Shown one piece after another: positions 35,504 to 48,278 of a stretch of DNA of 64,000 nt. Under the pieces are notes generated by a model. It saw nothing but the letters and a program-made list of their open reading frames with translations. It was not told the origin of the DNA and ran no database searches. Numbering within the stretch: the first letter of the stretch is position 1; every line of letters begins with the position of its first letter. This DNA comes from Pyrrhoderma lamaoense (Eukaryota > Basidiomycota > Agaricomycetes > Hymenochaetales > Hymenochaetaceae). The stretch is taken from NCBI GenBank assembly GCA_002794735.1, contig NBAZ01000001.1, forward strand, positions 1,302,001-1,366,000. The letters run 5' to 3'. Position numbers and translations under genes: made by a program.

Positions 35504-36688
35504 CTACAAGGTCTTACTTGAAGGATCAATAGGAGCGGGGGGTTCCCGCCTCTCAGGAGGAAGGCTAGTGTAGGCTGGGTCGTTCAACCTGACTAGTCCC
35601 GGGGAGTTCTCTTGCGTCACATTAGAGCTGAGGGCGTGATAAAAATAGGTAAGTTACAAAGGTATGATGTATAGCTACGTGATGTTACTAACATGGAAAG
35701 GTCATATGAAGCCGTTTTAGCCGGGCTTTCGCCAGTGATGAGACGACGCCAGGCTTCATGGCACTCGTGGACAATTTCTGTCGCATACTTCTTGTTCTTT
35801 GCCTCTCCAGAGAAGGCAAAGGCATTTTCTGGCTTTCCATCAGGAATCTTGTAAATCCTATGTGATGTAGTCAGTTAAATAGAAACAAGTAAATTTTTAT
35901 CTAGGGTAGTACCTGAACCATTCGTTGGTTGCTCTAATGAGACCAGGAAGGTGCCGCTCCACATCCTCAATATCATTAAGCTTTGAGGCAAGAGGGTCTT
36001 GGACGTCGACAACGAGGACTTTCCAGTCGGTTTCACCTTCGTCAAGGAGAGCCATGATACCAAGGACCTTAACCTGCTTCACCTGTCCGACATAGCCAAC
36101 TTGTTCTCCTATTTCACAAACATCAAGGGGATCATTGTCACCCTTGGCTTTGGTCTCGGGATGCATCTGAGAGGGATCTTCCCATGTCTACCAGACAGTA
36201 GGTCATAAGTCAGTCAAACGGCCAACGTACCACCCTAAGATAGAAGAAAATGAGACATTACCTGAGGAAATGCGCCATAGTTCCAGATATACCCATGATG
36301 AGGGAAGCAGTTACGAACGTATCGTAGCTTTCCACGCTTGATGTCCTGTTTTATGGGGTTGAAGGGCTCTTCCTTGGATATCTCCATTTTTGCGTTAGTC
36401 CAGCGAGGGACCTCGACAACCATATTCAAGATTCCATTGTTTTGGTCAGCGAAGAGAGGAATATCATGGAAGGGGGAGATGACATTTCCGTTTTGTTGGA
36501 TAAAAACACGGTGGTCTAGCGGGAAGGGTCGACTCAGGTTTATAAGGGTTACATAGATGCTAGTTTACTCAACACTTACCAAGGGTGTTAGGGGCGCCAA
36601 CGATGCGAGGGGTGTAGGCTTTTCCGAGTAATTATCATGAGCGAGAACCATATAGAATAATATAGGTAAAATACCTACGGGAAGACAT
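35504..36688 (-). CDS. IPP1: Inorganic pyrophosphatase (Ipp1)
   Basis: Hydrolyses pyrophosphate to phosphate. The first coding exon is only 10 bases (36688-36679) and joins the family start [13 protein letters not shown]. Family motifs: [53 protein letters not shown], the signature [16 protein letters not shown] (metal-binding Asp residues), [23 protein letters not shown] and [20 protein letters not shown]. The C-terminus after this helix is a Pro-rich extension ([12 protein letters not shown]); the stop at 35504 follows a sequence that could also be a donor (A-GTAAGA), so the very last residues are uncertain. Confidence 0.92.
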
Positions 36689-36933
36689 TGAGGCAGAGCT
36701 ATGGTAAGTGCGAGAAGAAAGATGTCGCGCTGTCTGAAGAAGGCGTCGAGCTGAGCTCATATCCTCACAATGTAGGGTGCAAATCGATTATCAACAAAAA
36801 TCAGCAAATTCGGACTTCAGCTTTTCGGATAACACTTTCGGCAAATGAAAACACTCTGATATGCATACACTCTTCTACAAATACATATACATGAACACCT
36901 TCCTACATATTATTATGGACATATATATGTGTG

Positions 36934-39371
36934 TTACGCCAGTCCGCCTTCCTTCAAAATATCGAGAGACTCGGCATATGCAACACTTTCTCTATATCCG
37001 GGTCTCGAGAACATCCTATTGAAGTCAAGTCGGAGCAAGAGTCTTTCTAAGTGCCGACGAGTTTCGCCATCTCTCTCTATTTTAGCACCTTTCCCTTTCA
37101 TACTCATTGTGTATCGGATAGAATTGGAGAAGTTGCCGACTGTTGCGTTCAGTAACATAGTTTTTGAGGCGTCAGTAACATTGAATGACTGTGATGTTGT
37201 TATCGACAGTTGTTCATGGAATGTTTCCAATAAGCTCTTTATGCTCTAGGCAAAAAACAAAACTCAATTCCAAGGTTATATTGTCAGTCACATAGAAGCC
37301 TACCTGATCTATCTCTCTCACTTTCTGCTGCCTCTCCTTGACAAGTTGACCTACTGTATCTCCCCCACCAGCCGAAAGGCTACCTTCAACTAGTAGACCA
37401 GGAAGTACATCCCCCATCGTTCGACTTGTCCTACGAATTGCTCGCAAACTTCAAAAATAGAGCGTATTGTGGCCGACAAAGATTGATGTGTCAAAAGACT
37501 TGCGTGGAAGAGATGTTCGAGGTACGCTGAGTGTAAATTACGCAGAGTTGTAAAATCTAAACTCTGCGCCTGGCTGCTAAGACCAACACTGTCTTTCAAA
37601 GCGGATTGTGATAGGGAGGCCGAGTTTTGTTTCGAATGCACAGCAGATACAGAATCCCTCCTGGGCAATACCGCCCCACTAGTTTTAAGCTGGTTTTTCA
37701 GGCGCCGAAACTCAGTTTCTACAACATCGTTCATTATGTATCCTAGTAGGACATCCATGAACCAACCCATTAATCTTACGACACCCCATCCACATCGGAG
37801 AAGTTCTTTTCGAGCTTCCGAGTCAGCAGTCCCCCCTTCGCTGAGGCCTGTCCATCGCCGTCTAGCTCTTTGTGCATTAGACATTGACGCCCAACAGGAA
37901 TGGATCCTAGTATGAACGTGTCGAAGTGAAGATACAAAAGAGAACAGCTCAGCATAAACTGTAAGATCAGATGCTTGAAGGAAAAGATCTAGCGGCCAGG
38001 AAATTACATATATCATCTTGAGAGGGAACCTAGATATAATGAGTTGTTGTACATTACAGTGAAAAACAGTTCGTGAGCCTACCCGAGTATAATATCGTCA
38101 AAACGGGTCTGATCTATCATTGGTTGTGAAGCCACAGTGCGAACATTAAAGGTTGGATGAATCGGGCGTACTGGACCACTGGGGAGTTGAAATCGGATAC
38201 GGGAAAGACTCTGATCATACTGGGCTGAGGTACCAAGTGATGCTCTGAGTAGAGCTAAGTGTAAATCTTGTTCGCGAATGATAGAACTAGGGCCTGAACG
38301 AGCCGAGAGGCGTGATTGCTTCAATCTCTCAATTTCTCGAATCAAAGATAGGGCAAATTCCCCGTTTTGCATAAGGAGATAATTTGCACTAACATACTGT
38401 TAGAAAAGAGAAAATAATGAGTCATTTGTGCACTCACAGCGAGTCAACCGCATCCTCAACGTCAGCCATTGTCAAAACATTTGTCCAGAGCCATTCGCTG
38501 ATATCTGCTCGAATATGTGAGATGACACTTTCGAAACGATGGTGATCTTGTGGTAGTACTGCGTCGATAAGTTTGGCATGGGCCAAAGATAGCGAGCTAG
38601 GAATTTGTCTATGCCATTTAAGAGCTTTGACTGTTCCGATAGCCCGTCCAATGTAGATTATTGAATCACGAGCTGAGGCCGAGACGCAAGATGGCATAGA
38701 TTCTTCACGTATAATATAAGTCTCAGTTGCCAGAGGTTCACTTGTCGATGAAGTACCATGGACAAGAAACGCCTGTAACTGAGCCGTCCAGACTCTTTGT
38801 ACCGCGATAGCAAGACGAGAGATGAGTGAGGACACTCGATCGACTCCCGTTTCCGAGCGTGAAAGTAACAGGTCTATCAACTTGCCTGCCGGCCAGGAGG
38901 GGACTTCCTCTAGACAGGATACCAGGGATTCCAGTGCCGCTAAGGGACTATCCCATTCTGCGAAAGTCGCCCGAACTACACTCAGCGGGACAAAGGAGCC
39001 ACGGCCAACAAAATCAACGTCCTTGTTCAATATTTTTGACTCAGTTTCTACAACAAGTGCCTCATACTCATTCCTTAGTATTTCATTGAGTTTTGAGCAC
39101 AAGGCACATAAGTACCTCGAAGGAGACCTGGATATTCTATTGCATGCATTTCTGATGTTTCTATAGCGATAAGCGATAAGTCCCAATGATTCTAGACATT
39201 GCTGTTCTCCAGGATGTAGAAGTAGAGCAAAGTCTGGATGGATTTTATTTTCCGGCGAAAACAGGGAAGAGTCATGACCATTCAGTATTAAGAGGATCTC
39301 TACATAAAGAAAAATATGTTGTTATGAGACACAAGCATATACACGCACTGCTAGCACCCACCAGAGATCAT
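36934..39371 (-). CDS. Gamma-tubulin complex component GCP4 (Spc97/Spc98 family); frame break at 37411-37415
   Basis: Start found in a 10-base exon (39371-39362) whose donor GTGGGT joins the acceptor at 39300, giving MISEILLILNGHDSSLF, the GCP4 N-terminus. Later GRIP-domain lines: LVSCLEEVPSWPAGKLIDLL, DSIIYIGRAIGTVKAL, then GRIP2 with MIYVISWPLDLFLQASDLTVY, HLFHASLLTHQSLSATIRSIFEVCEQF, and a C-terminal helix set ending SLDILKEGGLA. GCP4 is part of the microtubule-nucleating ring. The reading frame breaks at a C5 run on the plus strand (37411-37415): QVERWGMYFLVY-stop becomes QVERWGDVLPGLLVEGSLS with one base added. Confidence 0.88.
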
Positions 39372-39541
39372 ACTAGAACTCGACAAACGCTGACTAGAGG
39401 CTTAAATTCAATCATAGTCCAGTCGCGTCGCGACGCGCTCACTTGGATTTGAAACGGTCAGCGGCAGTGCCACGCCGACATTCAACATTTTCATATCAAC
39501 TTCCGCATTATTCTCATGTGGCCACCACTATATATCTTGTC
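39372..39541. promoter_or_regulatory. Divergent promoter GCP4/TBC with a 14-base palindrome
   Basis: Gap of 170 bases between the two start codons. A perfect palindrome CGCGTCGCGACGCG lies at 39424-39437; it contains two inverted ACGCG cores, like a doubled MCB site. It is a good candidate for shared control of the pair; the factor is unknown. Confidence 0.5.
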
Positions 39542-41676
39542 ATGATGTCAAGTCCCAGTGACTCCCTTGAGGGTTCCGACGCTGGATCTCCCAGAACCTC
39601 GCCACATAACGCAAGGTTTAGTGTCGACGATGCATTTGACGACGTAGGAGTTGGCGAAGACAAATTTGAGTTTACAACAGAGACCATTCGAAAGGAACTA
39701 GAGAAAAACTTGAAGATATCTGGCTCTCTGCCTCAGGATGATTACGACTTCGATGATATTCAAATTCAACCTTCTTTCGATCCAGATGCTTCGGTTTCTA
39801 CTATAGATATCAATGCTCCATCAAATAATTCCGATTCTCTACCTCAATCACCAGCTCCTGTTGAACATGTATCTCCGGAGATTGCTACACAACCTGATGG
39901 TACACTATCTACAAACTTAGCAGACGAAGATGTTAGAGAAGGGATACACCAATCTTATCCTCCCGTCGTAATCGACCTCACAAAATCCTCCGATTCTCAA
40001 ATAGTTGTCAATATGGACACTCCTTCAGATTCGGTTCAAAAGATTCCCGATATTCAAAACTCAAAATTTCTTGCAGGAGAAACAGAAGAACACCGAGAAA
40101 CTTCGTCACTTGATAAATCTCTCCCAGCTTCACAATCACTCCCTCCCCAAAATGCCTCTCGTCCCCATACACATCGCCCAACTAAATCTACTGGCCCCAG
40201 TGCTCTCGAAAAATTCGTGTCCAAAACAAGGCCAAGTTTTCTTCCTCCCAAAGCAAAGATAGAAGATAATAAGCATCTTGCGGATTGGGAAGCCATGATG
40301 AGACAAAGCCGAGAGGCTGGTAAGTGTGTTAAAATCTATGTACTATCACTCACTTTTGATCGCTCGCCGACTTAGAGGAGAAAAAGAAAAAATTAAGACT
40401 AGAACGTAGACTTGCTCGAGAAAAATCTGTTGAAGAGTCTATCCCTGTCTGGGAACAACATATTCTGTCGGACTGGAAGGGTGCTTTACATGGCTCAGAT
40501 CTGCGAAAATTAGGATGGAATGGTATACCAGGGAAGCTCCGTGGCGTTGTTTGGGAAAGGGCCGTTGGTAATGGATTAGCTTTGAGCAAAGGTCTGTTGT
40601 ATGGATTATATATATGGCTGGAAGCTTACTGCTTGAAATAGACACCTACCGTTCGTGTTTGTCTCGTGCAGCACGGGCACTCTCTTCTGGAACATTCCCA
40701 ACGACTACACTTAATTTGATTGACGCAGATATACGTAGTACTCTACCCACTCTGCATATCTTTACGCCCACTACAGGGCCTCTGTATCAAGATCTGATGA
40801 ATATGTTGTGTGCTTGGGTGGTGTCCCGTTCAGACGAGGGTTTAGGTTATGTTATGGGTACAAGCAAAATTGCAGCTATGTTTCTGCTGAATATGCAACC
40901 TGCTATAGCATTTGTCGCTTTACGAAATCTATTAGAACGACACTGTATGCGTAGCTTCTATGGTGGAATTTCCTCTAGAGATGATGTAAGTAGTTGTTCT
41001 CTTCTAATAGATAGTTACTTTCTGACAAGGCGGGAAACAAAGGTGGAAGCTTATTATCGGTAATTAACTAGTACTCCATGAAAAGAATCTCGCTGATGAG
41101 GACGCAGGATTTTTGATACGCTTCTAGCAGACTGTATGCCTAAGGGTGGGTGCTACTTAATATTAATAAACACTTGCAAACGGTTATTTATACTTCCATG
41201 GTAATTAGTATATTTTAACTTCAAGCAGCATCAAATTTCTCCATCTGCATATCTACCAGACTGGATTATCCCTCTCTTTCTTGACCACCTTCCTCTTGAA
41301 GCCTGTGCCCGGATATGGGATGTTCTTCTCCTCGAGGGAGATTCATTTCTTTTCCGTGCTGCTTTAGCCGTTCTTGGCGCTCTAGAATCTCGTCTATACT
41401 TCCCAGATCGCACTGAATTACTGAGTTTACTAAGGTTAGTTTACGTTTTATATGAACCAGGAAACATATGTTAAGACCAAAGATTGCGTTTGAAGTGGAG
41501 AGAACAAACCTGCTCTAGAAATCGCTAAACGGGAAGGTCTATTATTAGGTGTGTGCAAGTATGAGATCTATGGTTTAGATGAGGAAAAACTGTGGGAGCA
41601 GATCGAAAGCCAAGTGGAATGGTGGAGAGAAAGTACATGGACAAGATTAGTTCAACGTGAATTACCGGACCTGTAA
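39542..41676 (+). CDS. TBC-domain Rab GTPase-activating protein
   Basis: A long acidic and Ser/Pro-rich N-terminus (about 250 residues) precedes a TBC domain: LRKLGWNGIPGKLRGVVWERAVGN (the R-G-x-W start), GLGYVMGTSKIAAMFLLNM, YYRIFDTLLADCMPK, then SAYLPDWIIPLFLDHLPLEACARIWDVLLLEG and the end LWEQIESQVEWWRES. The usual catalytic signature IxxDxxR is weak: NLIDADIRSTLP has I-x-A-D-I-R, so the Arg is present. The YQ signature occurs as GLGYVMG, so the Gln finger is replaced. Introns are about 50-85 bases. Rab target is unknown. Confidence 0.85.
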
Positions 41677-41909
41677 AACACCATCGCTATTGTTATTCCC
41701 CAATTACTGTAATTCGAGCTTATATTCTTAGGATTCTTATCATGTATAATGTACTCAGCAAAGAAATTATATCTTGGAACAATCAAGTAACATGAAAAAT
41801 ATTGAAGCGTATGTGTAGTAAGGTTACAAGAAGTTGCTACAAATGAAAAAAAAAAGAAAAAGAAAAAAAAAACATTACTTAAAAATCAAACAACTCCACT
41901 ATTTAGACA

Positions 41910-44057
41910 TCAGTCAACCCACTCCCAGAGCTTAGGATCTGGCTTATCAACATTCCAATCGATGGGTCCCTTGGTTTTCTTTCCTAACGCATTGCGAACG
42001 TTGAACCAAGCCCTAGGTGTATACGCACTTTCTCCACGGATGTTTGTTGTCTCTAAACGAGTCTTCACCGATCTATGGACTTTAATACCATTCTTCTTCG
42101 CATCACCATAGATTTTCCGCCCCCTTCCAAGGTTTGCAACTACGAAGAAGTCGTCGCTCTTGCCTTTTTGTTCACGGAAACGGAAGGGAAGTATCTCAAG
42201 AATCCACCAGAACCATGCGAGAGCGAGTTGATCATAAACTGGTTGGATAGCGTCGTTGAATTCCTCGTCCTCTTCGGACTTGAATGGAAGAGGTGCGGTC
42301 ACACTGAGAATAACATGGTTATTCGTGGTTTTCTTTTCTCTGTGGAAGAAACCTTTGATTGCTTTCCATGGGCTTGATTTGCGCACTTTCTTGAAAAGTC
42401 CAGTGAACTTGAGTAGAAGGAAGAAATGTTTGATTGGCCAAGAAAGTACACCATATAGAATCTCGAATGGAATCGCAATTAAACCACCTATGACTTTTAA
42501 AAAGTCCAATAGGGCGGAGGGTTGTGGTGGCATAGGTACAAGTTGCTGTCCTAAGGGTGCACGAATACGGGGGGTCGAGGTTGAACTACAGGATAAAGGG
42601 TGTTGGCGTCTATTCCGATCAGATCCCTTAGTATGTCTCTATCAAAAATGATTCCTGTATTTGTTTTGAAGCATTCACGGATCATCCAACGGAGAGGGAT
42701 ACGGGAAATCGAATTCCGTGTCCCATTCTTGACAGAGCCACCACCTACGTCACAATGGCAGCCAGCGAACCAGACCTCCAAAGCATCAGTTGTTTGACCG
42801 TAGGAAGAATTTATACTATCCTCCCACATCTGGGATTCCGATCGGTTCGCACGTAATCTTTTTGCCTTTTTGCCATTCTTCGTCTGAACCTTGTCAAGGC
42901 TAGCTTCTATCACAGGCTGTGTTCCGTCCACTTCAGCCTCACGAGGAGCTTCATTAGGACTCCGTTTATAGAAGCTAGGTATGAATTTGACGCGATGCTC
43001 GTCTAAGGAGATTGCGTGCCGGAACACTCGAATAGCATTATTAGTACCAACAAAGGGCAACTCCTTGCTAACCAAGCCAACGGAAGCAACAGTGTCCCTA
43101 GATAGTACATAGATTAGAAGTGATCCAAGCCGAACGAGAAGAAAACAAACCAGACTCCGACGAAATCGATTATTACATCCGTCGAAAACGTTTTCTTGAA
43201 AGCTTCGCTATTGTAAAGACCCCCTTCGTCCTCACGGGTGTACATCGTCCAAGCGAACGGCACTTGAGCATGATTATAAGGCGGTAACAAGCCAACCTGA
43301 TATATAAAAAGCCTTTAGTACTCGTCGATGACTGTATAAGAGAACTTGGAGCTAATAATAACCTTTTGGATCATTCCGGCAAGAGCTCGTGCAGTGTAAG
43401 CACCTCTTGAGAAACCAAAAATCGCAATTTTATCTCCAGCCGTGTCTGTGTAAGAAAACAACGTAAGAGCATGTTTCATAGATTTGTTTCAACTATCCCA
43501 CAATTTTGCATCAAGAATTCGTAACCCTCTATAGATCATTAGATAGAAACTTATGTTAAGCCACACAAACATCGACAATAGACATATATGCCAACCTTGC
43601 ACATGAGCTTGAAGGTTCCAGGCGAGCATCTCGTCAAGAACCTTGCTAACTTTAGTTGTTAGTGGCGAGATGAATGATGACTTTGTATAGGTCCCAATGC
43701 CAGGCTGGTAGTACACTAGTTGATGAGATTGACTATCTTTTTTTAAGCATGAAAACAATTGAACGATATTTGAATTCTAAAGAAAAGTGCGTCAGAATTT
43801 GCTCGGGATACTATTTTTGCTCTTACATCATCGTCGAATTGATCTCCAGTACCGTCGAAGCAGAGTACTAGAGTACGGCTTCGAGGAGTCCCATCTGAGG
43901 GATCAGGAACCCAGTTGTGACCGTAGATGTTTTTACTGGCGATAGACCCCAGTTGGTAATCAGAGTCCACTAAAGTCGGTTCTGAGGAGTGCTGAGGGCC
44001 TGGAGCCATGACACCTTTTATGCTGGAGAGAAGGGGAGTCTGCTCTGAGACGGACAT
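41910..44057 (-). CDS. DUF2235 alpha/beta-hydrolase; frame break at 42569-42574
   Basis: Family features: RTLVLCFDGTGDQFDDD, then QLVYYQPGIGTYTKSS, the nucleophile elbow IAIFGFSRGAYTARALAGMI (Ser in GFSRG), DFVGVWDTVASVG and EVWFAGCHCDVGGGS (His and Asp). These make up the Ser-Asp-His triad region shared with bacterial T6SS phospholipase Tle1. The C-terminal 200 residues have a hydrophobic patch (VIGGLIAIPFEILYGVLSW) that may dip into a membrane. The frame breaks in a run of six G (42569-42574): one added base turns RPPVFVHP-stop into RPPRIRAPLGQQLVPMPPQP and joins the two halves. Substrate is unknown. Confidence 0.84.
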
Positions 44058-44404
44058 GAACCGGATGAATAGCAGTAAGAACTACGGCATCCTTTCGATG
44101 TTGTGCTTTATAGTAAAGATTCATGACGGAGAAGGAACGGCGATGGCCTATTTCCGCAACGTATTGATGTTCAGTGCTACAGACCCCTGTTCTTCGATTG
44201 GGCGCAATGGCTGATACATAGCTGAAACAGGATTACAGGTAGCAGGGAAGACACACAAATTCAGTCGCCGCCCATCAAATCAGATCCATGCGATCGGCGC
44301 CAATACATGTACTAGAATTAATATTATTTACAATTGTTATTCAATTTAATTATTACACACTGTTAATTTACATCAAGCTTCATGACACAAAGTCGCCCTC
44401 GACG
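44058..44404. other. Divergent gap DUF2235 / RRP1
   Basis: About 350 bases with an AT-rich part near 44310-44390. It must hold two promoters; nothing else was recognised. Confidence 0.35.
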
Positions 44405-45594
44405 ATGACCATGTCCTCAGACGATGGCTCCGCCGCCCTTCCCTTAGGCAAGTACCTTGCCTCGACAGGTAAGTCCAGATCTATACCCTCATAATCCACG
44501 TCTGATGCTCGAGAAGACAAAAAGACCCGGGACAAGGCTGTAAAAAGTCTTGCTGCTTTCTTGTCCTCAAGCCGGCAGCCCCTGCCGAAACTCGAGATGG
44601 CAAAGCTATGGAAGGGGATATTCTACTGTAAGCTTGGAGCTCGCACCTGCATTGATAAGACGTCATAAACTTGCCTTCTCCGTAGGTTACTGGATGTCTG
44701 ACAAACCGCTTGTACAACAAGCTCTGGCGTCCGAATTAGCAGAACTACTTTTGATCATACCTTCAACTGAGAATTCACTAGCTTTCCTTAGCGGATTCTG
44801 GGATTCAATTGTCCGTGAATGGAACGGAATAGATCGTTTACGGTATGACAGCGGCTACTCCACACTTCTTCTTACTAAATGCGCTTCTTAGCATGGATAA
44901 GTATTATATGCTCGTTCGAAGGTTCATCAATGCAAGTCTTCGACTAATGCGGAGAGAAGAATGGAATAAGAACACCATACTTTCTTATAATGACATTCTA
45001 GTACAGAGGGGTGGCCCACTTTGGTATGAGTTTCATCAATCAAACATGGAATGACAAATAACTAAGGTTCAAATCAATAGTCCTGAAGATTCTCGCGTTC
45101 CTTCCAGTCTCACCTATCACATTACTGACATTTATCTCACGGAACTCGACAAAGCATCTTCGTCTACAGATGATGCCACTGAAAAGGAAAAGGCACCGCC
45201 TGTTCCACTATATACTATTCTTCATCCCTTCCTGGATCTTGTCTCACGTACAAATAACTCAGTGACATATCAGCGTATATTTAGTGAAGTTCTCGATCCT
45301 TTGTTTACTGCTTTCAAGCCTCCTAGTATCACTTTACAAGAGGGACCATTGACAAAACGTCCACGAATTGACAGTGACAAGATGTTAGACTCTCTAAAGG
45401 GAAATTCGTGCCTCGAAGACCCTGAAGAAGGCGCAGTTGAAGACAGTAAACTAAGGTACCAACTTTGCCAGAAATTGTTTGACGTTGCAAGTGGCCCAGA
45501 TGCTAGAGAAGCCAATCGAAAGAAAATATATGCGTTTTGGAAAACGCTAAAGGCAGAAGAAGCGAGTGAACGAGACAGAAAAAGTACCAATTAA
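44405..45594 (+). CDS. RRP1: Rrp1/Nop52 ribosomal RNA processing protein
   Basis: Nucleolar protein needed for 60S subunit maturation. Family lines: LGKYLASTDKKTRDKAVKSL, LEMAKLWKGIFYCYWMSDKP, SIVREWNGIDRLRMDKYYMLVRRFINASL, RVPSSLTYHITDIYLTELDKA and ILHPFLDLVSR. Four introns of the GT-AG type; the one at 45030-45078 ends at AATAG before CCTGAAGATTC. The C-terminus is charged. Start at ATG 44405 (a second ATG follows two codons later). It is shorter than yeast or human homologues, which carry long basic tails. Confidence 0.88.
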
Positions 45595-45987
45595 TAGTAA
45601 GTGATTTAGCCGCCGGCATATTCTGTACTCTGACTTTCTTTTCAGCCTAAATTTTATTACCCGTGTAATACATGTGTACAATATAATGTACCCGTTTAAT
45701 GATAATTTTGTTGTCGGTTATGGTTATCTTATCTCTATTCTCTCAGAAATTCCGCAAACATAAGTTGTACATATGCTACGATATGGTAATGCAATAATTA
45801 CTGGTACTAAAATCGGAAAAAATACCGTTGGTATATTTTATCTCGCCTCGACTACCGTTTTTCACACATAATGCCAGAAGACTTCTATCTAATCGGACGG
45901 TGGGTCCTTGATAAGGAAAAAGGATATGAAGCAAACTCATGAGTTACAACTTAGGTTTGATCCCATGCTAGGGACCTGTAGGTGACA
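45595..45987. other. Intergenic region upstream of the permease
   Basis: About 390 AT-rich bases between two plus-strand genes. No RNA gene or repeat seen. Confidence 0.35.
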
Positions 45988-48159
45988 ATGGGAAAGAATG
46001 ATCTCTCAGTTGGCTCGACCATAATAAGCGATGTAACAGAGGATGCTTATCTAGAGAAGCTTGGGTACAAGCAAGGTGAGCCAAACAACTACAAACACGA
46101 GTCTACTGGATGCAAACCGAGTTGCATATAGAATTAAAAAGATCATTCAGCTTATTAGGAATGGTCGGTTTCAGCTTCAGCATTATAACCAGGTTTGAAA
46201 TATACTATATCACCCTTTGGTTCCTTGTTTGTTGAATCTGACGCAAAAAGCTGGACTGCCTTGGGAGGTGTACTAATCACCGGAGTCAACGCTGGTGGAC
46301 CAGCCGTGATGATTTACTCATGGATCGCCATTTCACTACTAAGCCTTGCCGTTGCTTACTCATTAGCCGAAATGTGTTCGTCTCTCCCTCTAGCCGGAGG
46401 ACAGTACTCTTGGGTTGCTGTTCTAGCTCCTCCTCAGGTATCTCGTTTTGAGCTCCAGTGCTAACAATGTCTTACTGGGTCGTCACTAGATTGCAAGAGG
46501 TGCAAGTTGGGTGACCGGATGGCTTCTGATTACCGGTATGGAATCGCTAAATCCAAATGACTTTGTAATTTATTTTTTGTACATAAAATCATAGGTGTCC
46601 TGGCCATGGGAGCAACAAATAACTTTGTTTGCTCAAATTTTATCCTGGGACAAGTTGCCCTAATTCATCCAGATTATGTCATTGAACGGTGGCATATAGT
46701 CTTAGTATCATATGCTGTAGCCCTGTTTGGTGCCTTCTTAAATTTTGGAGGGCCTCGATTCTTAGAGAAAGTAAGCAAGGTATAGTGTCTCCTACTTAAT
46801 ATGGTCCAAAGAAGACAGTAAACATCTCTGTTCAGTTTGCAATTATTTGGAATATCTCGGCGTTTATTATTGTTGTTGTCGTAATACTTGCGACTAACGA
46901 TAATAAACAATCGTAAGCTAGATCTTACTACTCTGTTCAATCTCGTAATAGACTAATTTACTTACAGTGCGAAATTTGTATTCAAGGACTTTCAAAATTT
47001 CACTGGATTTGGCCCTGCAATGGCAGCAATTCTAGGGGTAAAGCTTGCCATATTGATATCTTAAGTCGTACTTCTGGAGTTGAGTGCTCTTCCTAGATAT
47101 TACAAAGTGCCTTTGGGATGTGCTGTTATGACGCACCTGCACATATGACGGAGGAGATGAAAAATGCTTCCCGCGAGGCTCCTAAAGTAAATTATAAATC
47201 CTAGTCTGCATTGAATTCTGTTAATAAGGCATACCGTAGGCAATCGTGATGTCTGTATGTATTGGTGCTGTTACAGGTCTTATCTTCCTCGTGGCAATAT
47301 GTTTCTGTATCGGCGACCTTGAAGAAACTGCGAATACTAGCACCGGAGTGCCTCTTATACAGATTTTTTACGATTCGACTCAGTCGAAGGTTGGGACATG
47401 CTTTTTGTCATCGTTTGTAGTATGCATTGGCCTACTCTGCGCTTCCGCTCTACAGGTAGGTGTACCGATAAGTATGGCTTGGTTTATATAATAATCCTCT
47501 TAATTTGGCCTATAGGCGGAAGGATCCCGGAGTTTGTATGCATTCGCAAGGGATCATGGGTTGCCATTCTCTCCCGTTTGGGCTAAAGTCGACAAGAAGA
47601 CTAATGTTCCTCTAAACGCACTTATTCTTACGGTCGTAGTCCAATTCGCTTTATGTGCGATTGACTTTGGTACCGTAACTGGTTTTAATACCGTAATTGC
47701 AATTGCGACTGAAGGCTTCTGTGCGTATAGTATCCACGAATGACAAAATCTGAAGTATGAACTAATATGTTCTGTACGTAGACCTATCCTATGCGATGCC
47801 TCTGGGTGTACGGATTCTCAGCACAATTACTGGTTATGGACAAAAACTTGAGGGACCCTACTCCCTGGGAAAGTATTCGCTTCATTTGAATACAATTGGC
47901 TTTATCTTTCTCCTATTTGCATCTATAACATTCAACTTCCCGACAGGTATGATTGTTAATATGCTATTATATGTGATTGACCGATAGCTGACTTATTCGC
48001 ACAGCAAACCCTGTCACGAAAGATAACATGAACTACACTTCTGCTGCTCTTGGAGTCATCGGCGTGGTTAGCGCCTTGACTTGGATAACGACAGGAAGGC
48101 ATAAGTTCACGGGCCCTGAAATTGGGGACAGCCGTGAAGATACAAAGAGTATTGAATGA
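45988..48159 (+). CDS. APC-superfamily amino acid / GABA / choline permease
   Basis: Ten or so exons give a multi-pass transporter: short cytosolic start MGKNDLSVGS, first helix with FSLLGMVGFSFSIITR, then GPAVMIYSWIAISLLSLAVAYSLAEMCS, AGGQYSWVAVLAPP and WVTGWLLIT; central ILGILQSAFGMCCYDAPAHMTEEM followed by AIVMSVCIGAVTG; later SRSLYAFARDHGLP and PLNALILTVVVQFALCAI. These are signatures of the fungal amino-acid/choline permeases (Hnm1, Uga4 type) with about 12 helices at the plasma membrane. Substrate cannot be read from sequence. Its 3' end converges with the methyltransferase, 119 bases apart. Confidence 0.88.
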
Positions 48160-48278
48160 AATTGAGGATGCTTCCGAAACTGAACAAAATATAATACACA
48201 TAAATCATGCCATAATATATTTGTATATTTGTTCAAATTTATAATCGTTTGTTCACTGATCATTAGTCCGTTATGATA

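Noticed and set aside
46674..46940. Minus-strand ORF across the permease
   Set aside because: Antisense to membrane helices and introns of the permease.
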